A stretch of 37,954 bases of DNA, taken from the NCBI RefSeq assembly GCF_040545875.1, contig NZ_JBEPMR010000023.1; one strand, given 5' to 3'. Of the stretch, positions 21,727 to 30,426 are shown piece by piece (the first letter of the stretch is position 1; each line of letters starts with the position of its first letter). The notes beneath the pieces are model-generated. The model ran no database searches. It saw nothing but the letters and a program-made list of their open reading frames with translations, and was not told the DNA's origin. The position numbers were made by a program, and so were the translations under genes. The stretch comes from Faecalicatena_A orotica. Lineage in GTDB: Bacteria > Bacillota > Clostridia > Lachnospirales > Lachnospiraceae.

Positions 21727-22917
21727 TTACTGTATGTCAGCCCCAGCCTGTTCCATGACCTCTTTCAATTTACTGATATAGTATTTATAATTCTCCAAAG
21801 ACGTGGACGGCGCCACCTGGTGGTCTGATCCCGGTATGTACCCGCCGCCGCGGATAACCGGAAGAATGCGTTCAAACTCCCTGTCAATCGCCTCAGGGCC
21901 TTTTGCGATCTCCAGTTTGTTAAAACTCCCGATAAATTTTAATGTCGGGAACTGCTTTCTGACTGCTACGATATCCATTCCTGCATTCACATCCATCGGA
22001 AGGAAACCGTCGACGCCTGCTGCCATAAAATTCGGAATCAGCTGGGCAAAGTCCCCATCCGTATCTACAAACACATTCCCCACACCATGCTCTTTTAACA
22101 GGGGGATCAGCCTCTTATAATATGCCCCGACAAACTCATCAAAGCATTCCGGTGATACCATCGGGCCGTTCTTCCCGCTAAGGTCTTCCATAAGGTAGAC
22201 CACATCCGGCCTGACCAGATCAATCACTTTCAGTAATTTGGTCTGATAAATCTTCAGGATATATTCATTAATATCATGCATCAGCTCTGGTTCATCATAA
22301 AAGGCAAACATATGGGCCTCGATCCCCATCAGTTCCCTTGGAACCCAGAAGAATCCCTCGATATTCAGCCGGATCGAATAATCTCCTCTCTCGTGCCCTT
22401 CCACGAGCGGGCCGTACGCCGCCTCAATCAGTTCGTCCGTAAAATACTCCTCCAGCTCTTTTTCCGCGTGTTCCTTCAGGCGGTCCCAGTCTTCCTGTGT
22501 CTCAATCACAGGTTTATAGTCCAGTTCCAGGTCCGACCCTGTATTTTTAATTACCTGTCTGCCGTAGATATCCTGTTTGATGATATGTTCAGCCGTCTCT
22601 TCTACAATCTTTTCTTCAAAACGCCTGAACGGAAGCACGAAATGTATCCTTCTGACAGGGTCGAAACCGAGGTACTTCTCGTACTCCATGACGCCCTCCC
22701 CCCATTCTACAGCCAGATACTTTTCAGTCTGGTTCGCTTTGTTGCCTACGATATTATTTGTAATATCCTTTGCCCCGTCTGCAATCTTAGCAGGCATACC
22801 TTCCTCCTTAAAACGGTCTGTCGTCAGCACCCAGGGATAGAAAGTCTCCGCGACCGTCCCCCTCCCCTCTGGTCTTTTAAAATTCAGTGTTGCCTGCTCA
22901 CGCTCTCTATTTGTCAT
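21727..22917 (-). CDS. URO-D superfamily protein, divergent (paralog 4)
   Basis: This 396-residue protein is the most divergent of the set. The fold is recognisable from LMEDLSGKNGPMVSPECFDEFVGAYYKRL, VFVDTDGDFAQLIPNFMAAGVDGFLPMD and LKFIGSFNKLEIAKG, and GGYIPGSDHQVAPSTSLENYKYY at the end. The His/Cys metal site of the other paralogs is replaced by Asp285 and Asp287. The ATG at 22917 is chosen for its AGGAGG; an upstream frame start at 22944 has no such site. It is the last gene of module B, 37 bases after the response regulator. Several proteins of this group in Clostridia sit beside sugar transporters; their reaction is not known. Confidence 0.84.
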   Translation of the reverse strand: MTNREREQATLNFKRPEGRGTVAETFYPWVLTTDRFKEEGMPAKIADGAKDITNNIVGNKANQTEKYLAVEWGEGVMEYEKYLGFDPVRRIHFVLPFRRFEEKIVEETAEHIIKQDIYGRQVIKNTGSDLELDYKPVIETQEDWDRLKEHAEKELEEYFTDELIEAAYGPLVEGHERGDYSIRLNIEGFFWVPRELMGIEAHMFAFYDEPELMHDINEYILKIYQTKLLKVIDLVRPDVVYLMEDLSGKNGPMVSPECFDEFVGAYYKRLIPLLKEHGVGNVFVDTDGDFAQLIPNFMAAGVDGFLPMDVNAGMDIVAVRKQFPTLKFIGSFNKLEIAKGPEAIDREFERILPVIRGGGYIPGSDHQVAPSTSLENYKYYISKLKEVMEQAGADIQ

Positions 22918-22954
22918 ATCTGGTTCCTCCTTATTTTGTATCATCCAAAATCTA

Positions 22955-23704
22955 TTATTCTGAAAACTTCTTCCGGTACTCGCGCGGTGTACACCCCACG
23001 CTGTTTTTAAATACTTTACTGAAATAAAACTGGTCGGTGAAGCCGAGTGTTTCAGCTACCTCCCCGATCAGGCAGTCATGCCGCTCCAGAAGCTTTTTGG
23101 CCTCACTGATCTTCAGATTAATAATATATTCATTATAAGTGCAGTTCTTATATTTTTTAAAAATCCTGCTCAGATATGGCTGGCTGATCGTATATCTGCC
23201 GCAGATGCGTATGATGCTGTTGTCCTCCGACAGGTGGCTTCTTACATAGTGCTCGATCATTGCCACCAGTTCTTTTCCAGACGGCTTCTCCGTAGTGATT
23301 ATTGGACTGTCCGCATCATTTCTCATGGATAAGAGAAGCTGCCTGATCCTTCCAAACAGTTCTTCAATCTTCGCCGGTTCAATTGGTTTCAGCAGGTAAT
23401 CAAATCCCCCATACATAAATGCATCGTGCACATAATGAAAATCTGAATACCCGCTGACGGCGATGCATACTGCCGGTTTGTCTTCCTGGGAGCCGATGTA
23501 TTTAATCAGCTCTATCCCGCTTTTGCGCGGCATCTTCATATCCGTAAGTACGACATCGGGATGGATCTCATTGAAAATTTCAATCCCCCGGTCCACGGAA
23601 TAAGCCTCCGCCGCCACTTCAAAATCCCTGATCCTCTGGTCTATTGCCCGCTTCTCTGCCTCCAGTATAGCAGGCTCATCATCCACCAACAATACTTTGT
23701 ACAT
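22955..23704 (-). CDS. Short YesN-like response regulator with AraC-type DNA-binding domain
   Basis: This 249-residue response regulator has a receiver with Asp8-Asp9, phospho-acceptor Asp55 (VVLTDMKMP) and Lys106 (YLLKPIEP). A short linker leads directly to the two AraC helix-turn-helix motifs (IIRICGRYTISQPYLSRIFKKY; TLGFTDQFYFSKVFKNSVGCTPREYRKKF). It lacks the long central region present in the module A regulator. It starts 17 bases after the kinase gene behind a G-rich site. It should control module B, and perhaps module A, by binding near promoters. Confidence 0.93.
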   Translation of the reverse strand: MYKVLLVDDEPAILEAEKRAIDQRIRDFEVAAEAYSVDRGIEIFNEIHPDVVLTDMKMPRKSGIELIKYIGSQEDKPAVCIAVSGYSDFHYVHDAFMYGGFDYLLKPIEPAKIEELFGRIRQLLLSMRNDADSPIITTEKPSGKELVAMIEHYVRSHLSEDNSIIRICGRYTISQPYLSRIFKKYKNCTYNEYIINLKISEAKKLLERHDCLIGEVAETLGFTDQFYFSKVFKNSVGCTPREYRKKFSE

Positions 23705-23721
23705 ACTTTTAAGCCCCCCTG

Positions 23722-25488
23722 TTATTCCAGCTTCATCTTCAAAACGATTGTCGTACCTCCGGCATCATTTCTTCCCAGTATTTCATATGAAAAACCATCC
23801 CCAAAGAAAATAGAAAGCCGGATCAGTGTACCGCTTAATCCCATTCCCCCAAACTGAATATTCTCGCTGATCTCCCTTGACCCGTGATCCCTGTAAAATG
23901 TCTCGATCCGGCTCTTCACAAGCTCAATATCTTCTTGTGTCACTCCACAGCCGTTATCTTTGATCTCCACAATTGCATACCCGTCAAATTCCACAACATA
24001 AATCTGTATCAGTACATGTTCGGATTCGAGAAGGCTGTATTTAATCGCATTCTCCACAATCGGCTGGAACGTTACTTTGGGAAGCATAAAATAATCCAGA
24101 TTCCCATCCACTGTAATCTCATAATCCAGCCGCTGCCGGTATCTGCTCTTCATGATCGACATATATGCCTTGAGATTGTCCAGTTCCTCCTGCCATGTCA
24201 CTTCCACGGTCGTGTAATCTGATGCATACCGCATGATCTCCGAGAGGCTGTAGCAGGCATTTGCCGCCTCCTCCCGCTCTCCGTTCTCACACATATTGGC
24301 AATACTGCCAAGGGTATTGTACATAAAGTGGGGACTGATCTCTGACTGCAGGATACTGAACAGTGTTTTCGTCTGGACATCGGCCATCTGCTGCTGGCGT
24401 TCCATCGACTCCCGCAGGCGGTCCGCCATGTCTTCAAACGCCTTCAGCAGAATCCGTGTCTCCCAGTCCATGTTCTTCGTAGGCTGGTGTTCTGTAAAAT
24501 TCTCGAGACGGGTCACCTGCATTCGTTTCACGAATGTGTCAATCGGCTGCATGATTTTCTTCGTCACAAACAGAATATAACACAGCGTAAATGCAATCAG
24601 TATCACCGCAACCATGATGATTCCCTGAATCGTGGTCCTCATCGACTTATACAGGACTTTTTTCGGCAGTACAATTACCGTCCGGCTGGGATAATAGTTG
24701 GAACTTGCCATCGTTACGATCTCTTCTCCGGTGTCCTTTACCTTTACATACTGCTCCGTCAGTTCGGCAAAATACTGGATCTGTTTCTCCGGCTTTTTCC
24801 ATGTAACGTCTGCATAAAACAGATCTGCATGGTCTCCGATGAAAACCATCGTATTCAGGTCATACCCGCTCCACTTCACGTCACAGATATTCCGGATATA
24901 AAAATAATTCTGCTGTACTTCTATATAACCGACAATCTCCTTCGCAGGCGTCTTCACCGGTTTAATCTCAGTGATAACTTTCGCGTTTGTCGAAGGTTCC
25001 CAGAAATCTTCGGACGGTCCTAAAAACACCCTGCTGTCAGCCTCCTTAAAGCTGTATTTTTCCTCCAGGTGTTCCACGCGCCGAATCACCTGCTGCCTGT
25101 CCGTCTCCACATTTCCCGTACAGATATAACTGCCTTTCTTGTCATAGACAGCCACCCGCCGGATATCCGATTTATTTTTATAAGCGTTTGTAAGAATTCT
25201 TTTTACATTCCTCCCCGTCCCCTGATTCCATCCCCTCTGGTATTCCTGCCACTGCTCCAGGAAATTGGAATTTGTAAACACATCAATGGAGGCCTGCTCC
25301 ATATTCGTCAGCCGGTTATCAATCTGTTCCATTGTAGCATTCGTCGTCTGTATCAGGTTGCTGACCCCGTCATCATATATCGTATCACGGTTATACCGAT
25401 AAAACACAATTGCCACTATCGTAATCAGCACAATGATAAAAACCGCATAAGTAATAGACAGCTTTGTCCCGGCCTTCTGTTTTTTCAT
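23722..25488 (-). CDS. YesM-like sensor histidine kinase
   Basis: This 588-residue kinase has a membrane helix at about 12-30, an extracellular domain of about 250 residues, a second helix near 286-308, a HAMP segment (KKIMQPIDTFVKRMQVTRL), and a His_kinase domain with His387 (SEISPHFMYNTLG). An ATPase domain follows (FQPIVENAIKYSL; IVEIKDNGCGV; FGGMGLSGTLIRL). It begins 120 bases after the binding protein; that gap contains two hairpins but no strong promoter, so it is probably transcribed by partial read-through. It probably reports on the ligand imported by the RbsA-type system. Confidence 0.93.
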   Translation of the reverse strand: MKKQKAGTKLSITYAVFIIVLITIVAIVFYRYNRDTIYDDGVSNLIQTTNATMEQIDNRLTNMEQASIDVFTNSNFLEQWQEYQRGWNQGTGRNVKRILTNAYKNKSDIRRVAVYDKKGSYICTGNVETDRQQVIRRVEHLEEKYSFKEADSRVFLGPSEDFWEPSTNAKVITEIKPVKTPAKEIVGYIEVQQNYFYIRNICDVKWSGYDLNTMVFIGDHADLFYADVTWKKPEKQIQYFAELTEQYVKVKDTGEEIVTMASSNYYPSRTVIVLPKKVLYKSMRTTIQGIIMVAVILIAFTLCYILFVTKKIMQPIDTFVKRMQVTRLENFTEHQPTKNMDWETRILLKAFEDMADRLRESMERQQQMADVQTKTLFSILQSEISPHFMYNTLGSIANMCENGEREEAANACYSLSEIMRYASDYTTVEVTWQEELDNLKAYMSIMKSRYRQRLDYEITVDGNLDYFMLPKVTFQPIVENAIKYSLLESEHVLIQIYVVEFDGYAIVEIKDNGCGVTQEDIELVKSRIETFYRDHGSREISENIQFGGMGLSGTLIRLSIFFGDGFSYEILGRNDAGGTTIVLKMKLE

Positions 25489-25519
25489 GTTTATTCCACT
25501 CCCTGTCTATAGCACAATG

Positions 25520-25600
25520 AGGGCTGCTGCATGTTGTACAGCATCCCCCTTTATGATACCCTGCCCGCGAAGCAAAACCCCCATGCCGCCCGGCAGGTAT
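25520..25600 (-). promoter_or_regulatory. Two hairpins between binding protein and kinase genes
   Basis: On the - strand, arms at 25592-25600 and 25556-25565 pair with one bulge. A second stem, TGCTG/CAGCA with flanking GGG/CCC, lies at about 25520-25547. Neither is followed by a clear U-run. Such stems commonly protect binding-protein mRNA or reduce read-through into the kinase. Confidence 0.4.
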
Positions 25601-25608
25601 GTATTCTT

Positions 25609-26739
25609 TTAGTAATCGAATTCGTCTACATTGGATGCATCAAATACAAGGGCATCTCCTAATACACACTGTGCATCAACGATATCTTTTGCACCGAGTC
25701 TTCCTGCATCAATTGTTGTTGCATCTGGTGTGATGGTTCCTTCTGATAACTGGTATGCTGTCTGTACCGCAAGATATCCAAGGTCCATACAATTCCAGAG
25801 TACACCTGAGTTCAGAGGATTTTCATCATCTTTGATGTATGTCTTCAATGCGTTTGGTGTAGCAAGCCCTGTCATGGAAACGATTTTCGCGTCCGGTTTG
25901 CTGGATGCCGACTGATACTGGGCGCCAAGTGCAGGTGTTGCCATAGAGGACAGACCGATTGCAGCCTGAATCTTATCTTCGCCTTCACCCATACGTCCGA
26001 TCAATGTTGCACATTCGCTGTTTACCTTCGTCTCGTCTGTTCCCGGATAATATACATCTGTTTCTTTGTTCTTAATCTTCATGAAGTTATAGTCATCTGT
26101 TTCAAGAAGTGCATTAATGGCATCTTCCCATGCTTTCTGGTTTGCGTCTGTTCCTGAACTGGATACAAGAGCGATGTTTGCTGTTTTATCTGCACCGTAT
26201 CCCTTTGCTTTCAGATCATTTGCCGCACCGTCAAGAAGGCCTTTTGCCGCACTCTCTGCCGTGATCTGGTTCACAAAGATATCTCTGGAATCTTCCTGGG
26301 CATCCGCATCAAAAGTTACAACCTTGATTCCTGCATCCTGTGCTTTCTTCAGCGTTGGTGCAATTGCTGTTGGATCGTTAGGTGACACTACGATAACGTT
26401 TACGCCCTGTGCGATCCATCCTTCCAGAATATCAACCTGTTTCTGGTTTGTCGCCTGATCCTGAGAAGGTCCGTCATACAAAAGAGTGATTCCCAGTTCA
26501 TCTGCTGCTTCCTGCGCGCCTGTCTTACAGGCATCGAAATAGTTCTCGCCTTTGAATTTCGGAAGCATTGCGATTGTCATATCGCCATCAGAATCTTTCG
26601 CATCCTTGGAGGCATCATCCTCCGTCTTCGTCTCTGCTTTCGGTGCCTCTGTCTTCGAACATCCTGTCAGCATAGACAATACCATAACTGCTGCTAACGC
26701 TCCGCCTGCTGCCCTTTTCATTAATTCTTTTGCTTTCAT
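25609..26739 (-). CDS. LsrB/RhaS-like sugar-binding lipoprotein (CUT2 importer)
   Basis: This is a 376-residue substrate-binding lipoprotein of the periplasmic-binding-protein type I fold. The signal peptide ends at lipobox LTGC with Cys27, followed by an acidic linker. The body shows the LsrB/RhaS pattern: IAMLPKFKGENYFDACKTGAQEA, LLYDGPSQD, GVNVIVVSPNDPTAIAPTLKKAQDAGIKVVTFDAD, and a C-terminus ending VDEFDY (compare NIDKYDF in LsrB). The two domains would close on a pentose, deoxyhexose such as rhamnose, or an AI-2-like ligand; the sequence does not decide between them. It is encoded after the two permeases and before the kinase. Confidence 0.92.
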   Translation of the reverse strand: MKAKELMKRAAGGALAAVMVLSMLTGCSKTEAPKAETKTEDDASKDAKDSDGDMTIAMLPKFKGENYFDACKTGAQEAADELGITLLYDGPSQDQATNQKQVDILEGWIAQGVNVIVVSPNDPTAIAPTLKKAQDAGIKVVTFDADAQEDSRDIFVNQITAESAAKGLLDGAANDLKAKGYGADKTANIALVSSSGTDANQKAWEDAINALLETDDYNFMKIKNKETDVYYPGTDETKVNSECATLIGRMGEGEDKIQAAIGLSSMATPALGAQYQSASSKPDAKIVSMTGLATPNALKTYIKDDENPLNSGVLWNCMDLGYLAVQTAYQLSEGTITPDATTIDAGRLGAKDIVDAQCVLGDALVFDASNVDEFDY

Positions 26740-26800
26740 ACTTCTTCCTCTTTCCTTTCCTTTTTATTGTATATATAATACTTGCGTATTACAATCTTTT

Positions 26801-27790
26801 TTACACCGGTTCTGCTTTTACCGTCTGCCCGGTGTCTACTTTTATGATTCGTTTCTTTTTGGACCGTTCTGTCACAACAGCACATGCGATCAGTGCTATG
26901 ATCAGGACAACTCCCTGTACAATCGTCTGCACATCGATCGGTATGTTCATAACCGTCAGGCCACTGTTCAATGTTGCAATGATCAGCGTTCCAAGGATCG
27001 TTCCCTTCATGTCACCGACACCGCCCATGATGCTTGTTCCGCCCAGCACGACGATGGTAATAACTTTTAAGTTGAAGCTTGTTCCCGCGTCATACTTAAC
27101 ACTCGTGAATCTGCCAAGGAAGATAAACGCTGCCAGTGCGCATATAATCCCACATACAGTGTAAATGATGATCAGCATCCGGTCTGTATTCACGCCTGAA
27201 TATCTGGTTGCATTCACATTCAGTCCGATACTGTAAAGTTTTCTTCCGAACAATCCCTTCCCAAGCAGCAGTGTAAATATCACGGCCAGCAGTATATAAA
27301 TCCAGATCTGTATCGGAAGCCCGGCCAGGGACGTGTTTCCAAGTGCTTCCGCGAAACCGTATGAATACACACTGTCTCCCTTTGAAATGCCCCTTGCCAG
27401 ACCCAGGAACAGATACATTGTCGCCAGTGTCGTTACCATTGCGGATATTTTTGCCTTTGCTATGATAACGCCATTCAAAAGTCCGCAGGCTGCACCGGTC
27501 AGTACGGTTGCGAGCACCGCTGCCGCGGTCCCCCATTTTGTATAGGCGATCCCGCCGAGCATGGCTGACAGGATCATGGTATTTCCTACAGACAGGTCGA
27601 TTCCCCCTGTAATAATAATCAGTGTCATCGGAAGTGCGACCATCCCGATCTCTACGATATTTCTAAGCATAACGTTGATGATATAAGGCGCAGTCAAAAA
27701 GGACGGACTTTTAATTGAAATACCGATAAATATAACCAGCCAGATCAGGAACAATGCCTTATTGAAGGAGAACTTCATTATTTTCTTCAT
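26801..27790 (-). CDS. CUT2 sugar ABC transporter permease, RbsC/RhaQ-like (second)
   Basis: This is a 329-residue permease with eight to ten hydrophobic helices and the BPD_transp_2 motifs (TGGIDLSVGNTMILSAMLGGI near the start; VVLGGTSIMGGVGDMKGTILGTLII near the end). Its ATG overlaps the stop of the upstream permease by four bases (ATGA), so the two are translated together and form a heterodimeric channel. A gap of 61 bases separates it from the binding-protein gene. Confidence 0.93.
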   Translation of the reverse strand: MKKIMKFSFNKALFLIWLVIFIGISIKSPSFLTAPYIINVMLRNIVEIGMVALPMTLIIITGGIDLSVGNTMILSAMLGGIAYTKWGTAAAVLATVLTGAACGLLNGVIIAKAKISAMVTTLATMYLFLGLARGISKGDSVYSYGFAEALGNTSLAGLPIQIWIYILLAVIFTLLLGKGLFGRKLYSIGLNVNATRYSGVNTDRMLIIIYTVCGIICALAAFIFLGRFTSVKYDAGTSFNLKVITIVVLGGTSIMGGVGDMKGTILGTLIIATLNSGLTVMNIPIDVQTIVQGVVLIIALIACAVVTERSKKKRIIKVDTGQTVKAEPV

Positions 27791-28788
27791 GATGCACCAC
27801 CTCCTGCCTCAACTGTGCTGCCCTTATGGATGACTCTCTTTTTCTTCAGATATTTGGCCCCGCTCACGACGACAGAGATAATGATGATAGCTCCCTTTAC
27901 TGCGTCAGACCAGTTCGGGCTGATTCCGAGATAATTGATTGCCGGGGCGATCATTGCCAGAATAAATGCCCCTATCACCGTTCCGATAATTTTCCCGGAG
28001 CCCCCGGCCGTGCTTGTTCCACCCAGTACAACCGCTGCGATAAATGTCATCTCAAGCCCGGTTCCCATTGTGTTCGTCACTCTCTGTCCTGCCGTCGCAA
28101 TGATCACGGCCGATATACCAAACAGTGCCCCTGCAATGGCATAAGTAATAACAATTGTCTTGTTTACATTTACACCTGCAAGCCGGGCTCCTTTCGCATT
28201 GTTGCCGATCGCATATATCTTCTTTGAAAACTTGGAGTATTTCATAAATATGAGTGCTATCACGGTTACAATCAGGCAGATCAGAACGCTTGCCGGAATG
28301 ATCCCGAAAACCTTGGCGTCAAATGCCAGCCATGTGAAGCTTGCCGGAAGATCGTAAATGGAACCTTCCACCAGAAGCGGGAGCACCCCCTGAAATATCT
28401 GTGTCGTAGCGAGCGTTGCCACGATTGCCGGTATCTTCATCTTTGTAATAAACAGCCCGTTCATGGTGCTTAAAACAGCTCCCATCAGCATCGCTGCCGG
28501 AAGAAGACCTGCGAACGGCACCCCTGTCTTGCCGATTGCCGCGGTGAACAGGCATACTACGGAAATGAGCGCACCCGTGGATACATCAATATTGGATGTA
28601 ATAATAATCATATTCATGCCAATCGCTGAGATCAGAATGTAACTGAACGTATTCAGCAGGCTCATGATATTGTTGATGGAATAAAAATCTCTTGCCGCAA
28701 CTCCGAGAAACGCAAGCACCAGAATCAGGAACAGCGCAAGGTAAAATTCTGTCGTCAGAAAAGACGCTTTCTTTTTCTTCTCATTCAT
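27787..28788 (-). CDS. CUT2 sugar ABC transporter permease, RbsC/RhaP-like (first)
   Basis: This is a 333-residue permease of the BPD_transp_2 family, with MIIITSNIDVSTGALISVVCLFTA and AAVVLGGTSTAGGSGKIIGTVIGAFILA as family landmarks. The family usually reads G-G-I/D-L-S-V-G at the first motif; here it is SNIDVSTG, as in Lsr/Rha-type subunits. It starts 3 bases after the ATPase stop. Two different permeases plus a fused two-domain ATPase match the RhaPQT/LsrACD arrangement and not the RbsAC one with a single permease. Confidence 0.93.
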   Translation of the reverse strand: MNEKKKKASFLTTEFYLALFLILVLAFLGVAARDFYSINNIMSLLNTFSYILISAIGMNMIIITSNIDVSTGALISVVCLFTAAIGKTGVPFAGLLPAAMLMGAVLSTMNGLFITKMKIPAIVATLATTQIFQGVLPLLVEGSIYDLPASFTWLAFDAKVFGIIPASVLICLIVTVIALIFMKYSKFSKKIYAIGNNAKGARLAGVNVNKTIVITYAIAGALFGISAVIIATAGQRVTNTMGTGLEMTFIAAVVLGGTSTAGGSGKIIGTVIGAFILAMIAPAINYLGISPNWSDAVKGAIIIISVVVSGAKYLKKKRVIHKGSTVEAGGGAS

Positions 28789-28791
28789 CTC

Positions 28792-30312
28792 TTACCCCTC
28801 CTGCCTCTCTTTCTTTGATTCCAGCGCAACGGTCAGGATCTTTTCCTGTGTAACATCCTCTCTGTCGAAGCATCCTGCAATGTATCCGTCTTTCATGACA
28901 TAGATTCTGTCACACATCCCGATCAGTTCCGGAAGCTCTGAGGAAATCATAATAATCGTCAGCCCTTTCTGGGTCAGTTCACTGATGATCTTATGGATCT
29001 CCGCCTTTGCATTGACGTCTACCCCCCGTGTCGGTTCATCCAGAATCAAAAGCTTTGGATCAAGTGCAAGTGCTTTTGACACGGACACTTTCTGCTGGTT
29101 GCCTCCTGAAAGGTTCGCGACAAGGAAATCCGGTGACGGTGCTTTTATTCCGACTTCCTCTATGTACTCCCTGCCTTTTTCACTCTCTTTCTTCTCATCC
29201 AGAAACCCCGGGCCTTTCTTGAAACGCTCCAGCTGCGGAAGGGAAATATTCTGCTGTATCGTCATATCAACGATCAGGCCGTACTTTCCGCGGTCCTCTG
29301 ATACATAAACAATCCCGTTCTCCATTGCCTGTTTATAGTTCTTAATTTCAAGTGGTTTTCCTTCCAGCCACATCGTGCCTGCCGCACGCCCTGTGAATCC
29401 ACAGATCGATTCCATCAGCTCCGTCCTGCCGGCCCCGGCCAGCCCCGCAAATCCAAGGATTTCCCCGCGCCTTACATAGAAACTGATGTCTTCCAGAAAT
29501 CCCTCATCATAGTACCCTTCCACATGGAAGATTTCCTCCCCGATCTTTGTCTCTGACTTCGGGTAATAACTTCCCATCTTACGTCCGACCATATCTGCCA
29601 CGAGATCGTCCTTACTGGTCTCGGCGATATTTTTCGTTGAAATATATTGTCCGTCCCTGATCACAGTCACCCGGTCACACAATTCGAAAATTTCTTCCAT
29701 TCTGTGGCTGATGTACACGATTCCGAGGCCGCTCGCCTTCAAATCATTGATAATCTGGAACAACGCCGTTACCTCACGCTGCGTCAGTGATGCAGTCGGT
29801 TCATCGAAAATAATAATATTCGCATCAAAGGTCAGCGCCTTCGCGATCTCCACCATCTGCTTCTGTGCCATTCCAAGGGTTTTAATCTGTGCATCCATAT
29901 GAATCTTCGTATTCAGACGCTGAAATATCTTTTCGGCCTCCCTGCGCATCGCCCCATAGTCAATAATCTGCAAAGGCCCCGCCTTTTTCGTCATCTCATG
30001 CCCGAGGAACATATTATCCAGAACTGTCATCTCTTCAAACAGGCTCGTCTCCTGAAAGATAATCGACACCCCCTTTTCATATGCCTCCATCGGGTTCGAA
30101 AAATTCTCCTGCTTACCATTCACGATCATTGTTCCGCTGTCCGCCTCATGAACCCCGCAGACAACCTTCATCAGCGTAGATTTCCCTGCCCCGTTTTCAC
30201 CGCAGATCGCATGGATTTCACCGCTAAGCAGGTTAAAATTAATACCATTCAGCGCCAGAACTCCGGGAAACGTCTTCACAATATCATGCAGTTCCAATAT
30301 TGTCTGTCCCAT
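28792..30312 (-). CDS. CUT2 sugar ABC transporter ATPase (RbsA/RhaT/LsrA-like), two domains
   Basis: This 506-residue ATPase carries two nucleotide-binding domains in tandem. The first has Walker A GENGAGKST (38-46), signature-like LGMAQKQMVEIAKAL and Walker B IIIFDEPTASL. The second has the family-typical degenerate Walker A GLAGAGRTEL, signature LSGGNQQKVSVSKAL and Walker B LLILDEPTRGVDV. It energises uptake by the two following permeases. It is the first gene of module B, with GGAGGGAGG upstream of its ATG. Its promoter is not obvious and probably needs an activator. Confidence 0.94.
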   Translation of the reverse strand: MGQTILELHDIVKTFPGVLALNGINFNLLSGEIHAICGENGAGKSTLMKVVCGVHEADSGTMIVNGKQENFSNPMEAYEKGVSIIFQETSLFEEMTVLDNMFLGHEMTKKAGPLQIIDYGAMRREAEKIFQRLNTKIHMDAQIKTLGMAQKQMVEIAKALTFDANIIIFDEPTASLTQREVTALFQIINDLKASGLGIVYISHRMEEIFELCDRVTVIRDGQYISTKNIAETSKDDLVADMVGRKMGSYYPKSETKIGEEIFHVEGYYDEGFLEDISFYVRRGEILGFAGLAGAGRTELMESICGFTGRAAGTMWLEGKPLEIKNYKQAMENGIVYVSEDRGKYGLIVDMTIQQNISLPQLERFKKGPGFLDEKKESEKGREYIEEVGIKAPSPDFLVANLSGGNQQKVSVSKALALDPKLLILDEPTRGVDVNAKAEIHKIISELTQKGLTIIMISSELPELIGMCDRIYVMKDGYIAGCFDREDVTQEKILTVALESKKERQEG

Positions 30313-30426
30313 GCTGTTTCCTCCCTCCTTCGTTTAAACAAATAGTAACGGAACCCGGGCAAAATAAACATGGAAAATCTAAATTGAAATATGTAAATTC
30401 AAACTGGGGAATGAGGTACGCGTCTT

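Noticed and set aside
12080..22917. Annotation of the URO-D-like proteins as uroporphyrinogen decarboxylase (HemE)
   Set aside because: The N-terminal Arg/Asp porphyrin-binding motif is missing in all of them, there are several divergent copies, and no heme synthesis genes are nearby.
12080..22917. Corrinoid-dependent O-demethylase operon
   Set aside because: No cobalamin-binding protein, pterin methyltransferase or reductive activator is present, and most paralogs lack the full zinc motif. It is kept only as one hypothesis.
22276..23010. A 244-codon + strand open frame
   Set aside because: It runs antisense to URO-D paralog 4 and the response regulator, has no domain match and no Shine-Dalgarno sequence.
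25609..30312. Naming the CUT2 importer lsrABCD (AI-2 uptake) or rha genes
   Set aside because: The arrangement and the binding protein resemble both; no lsrK/lsrR/lsrF or rhamnose enzymes are present to decide.
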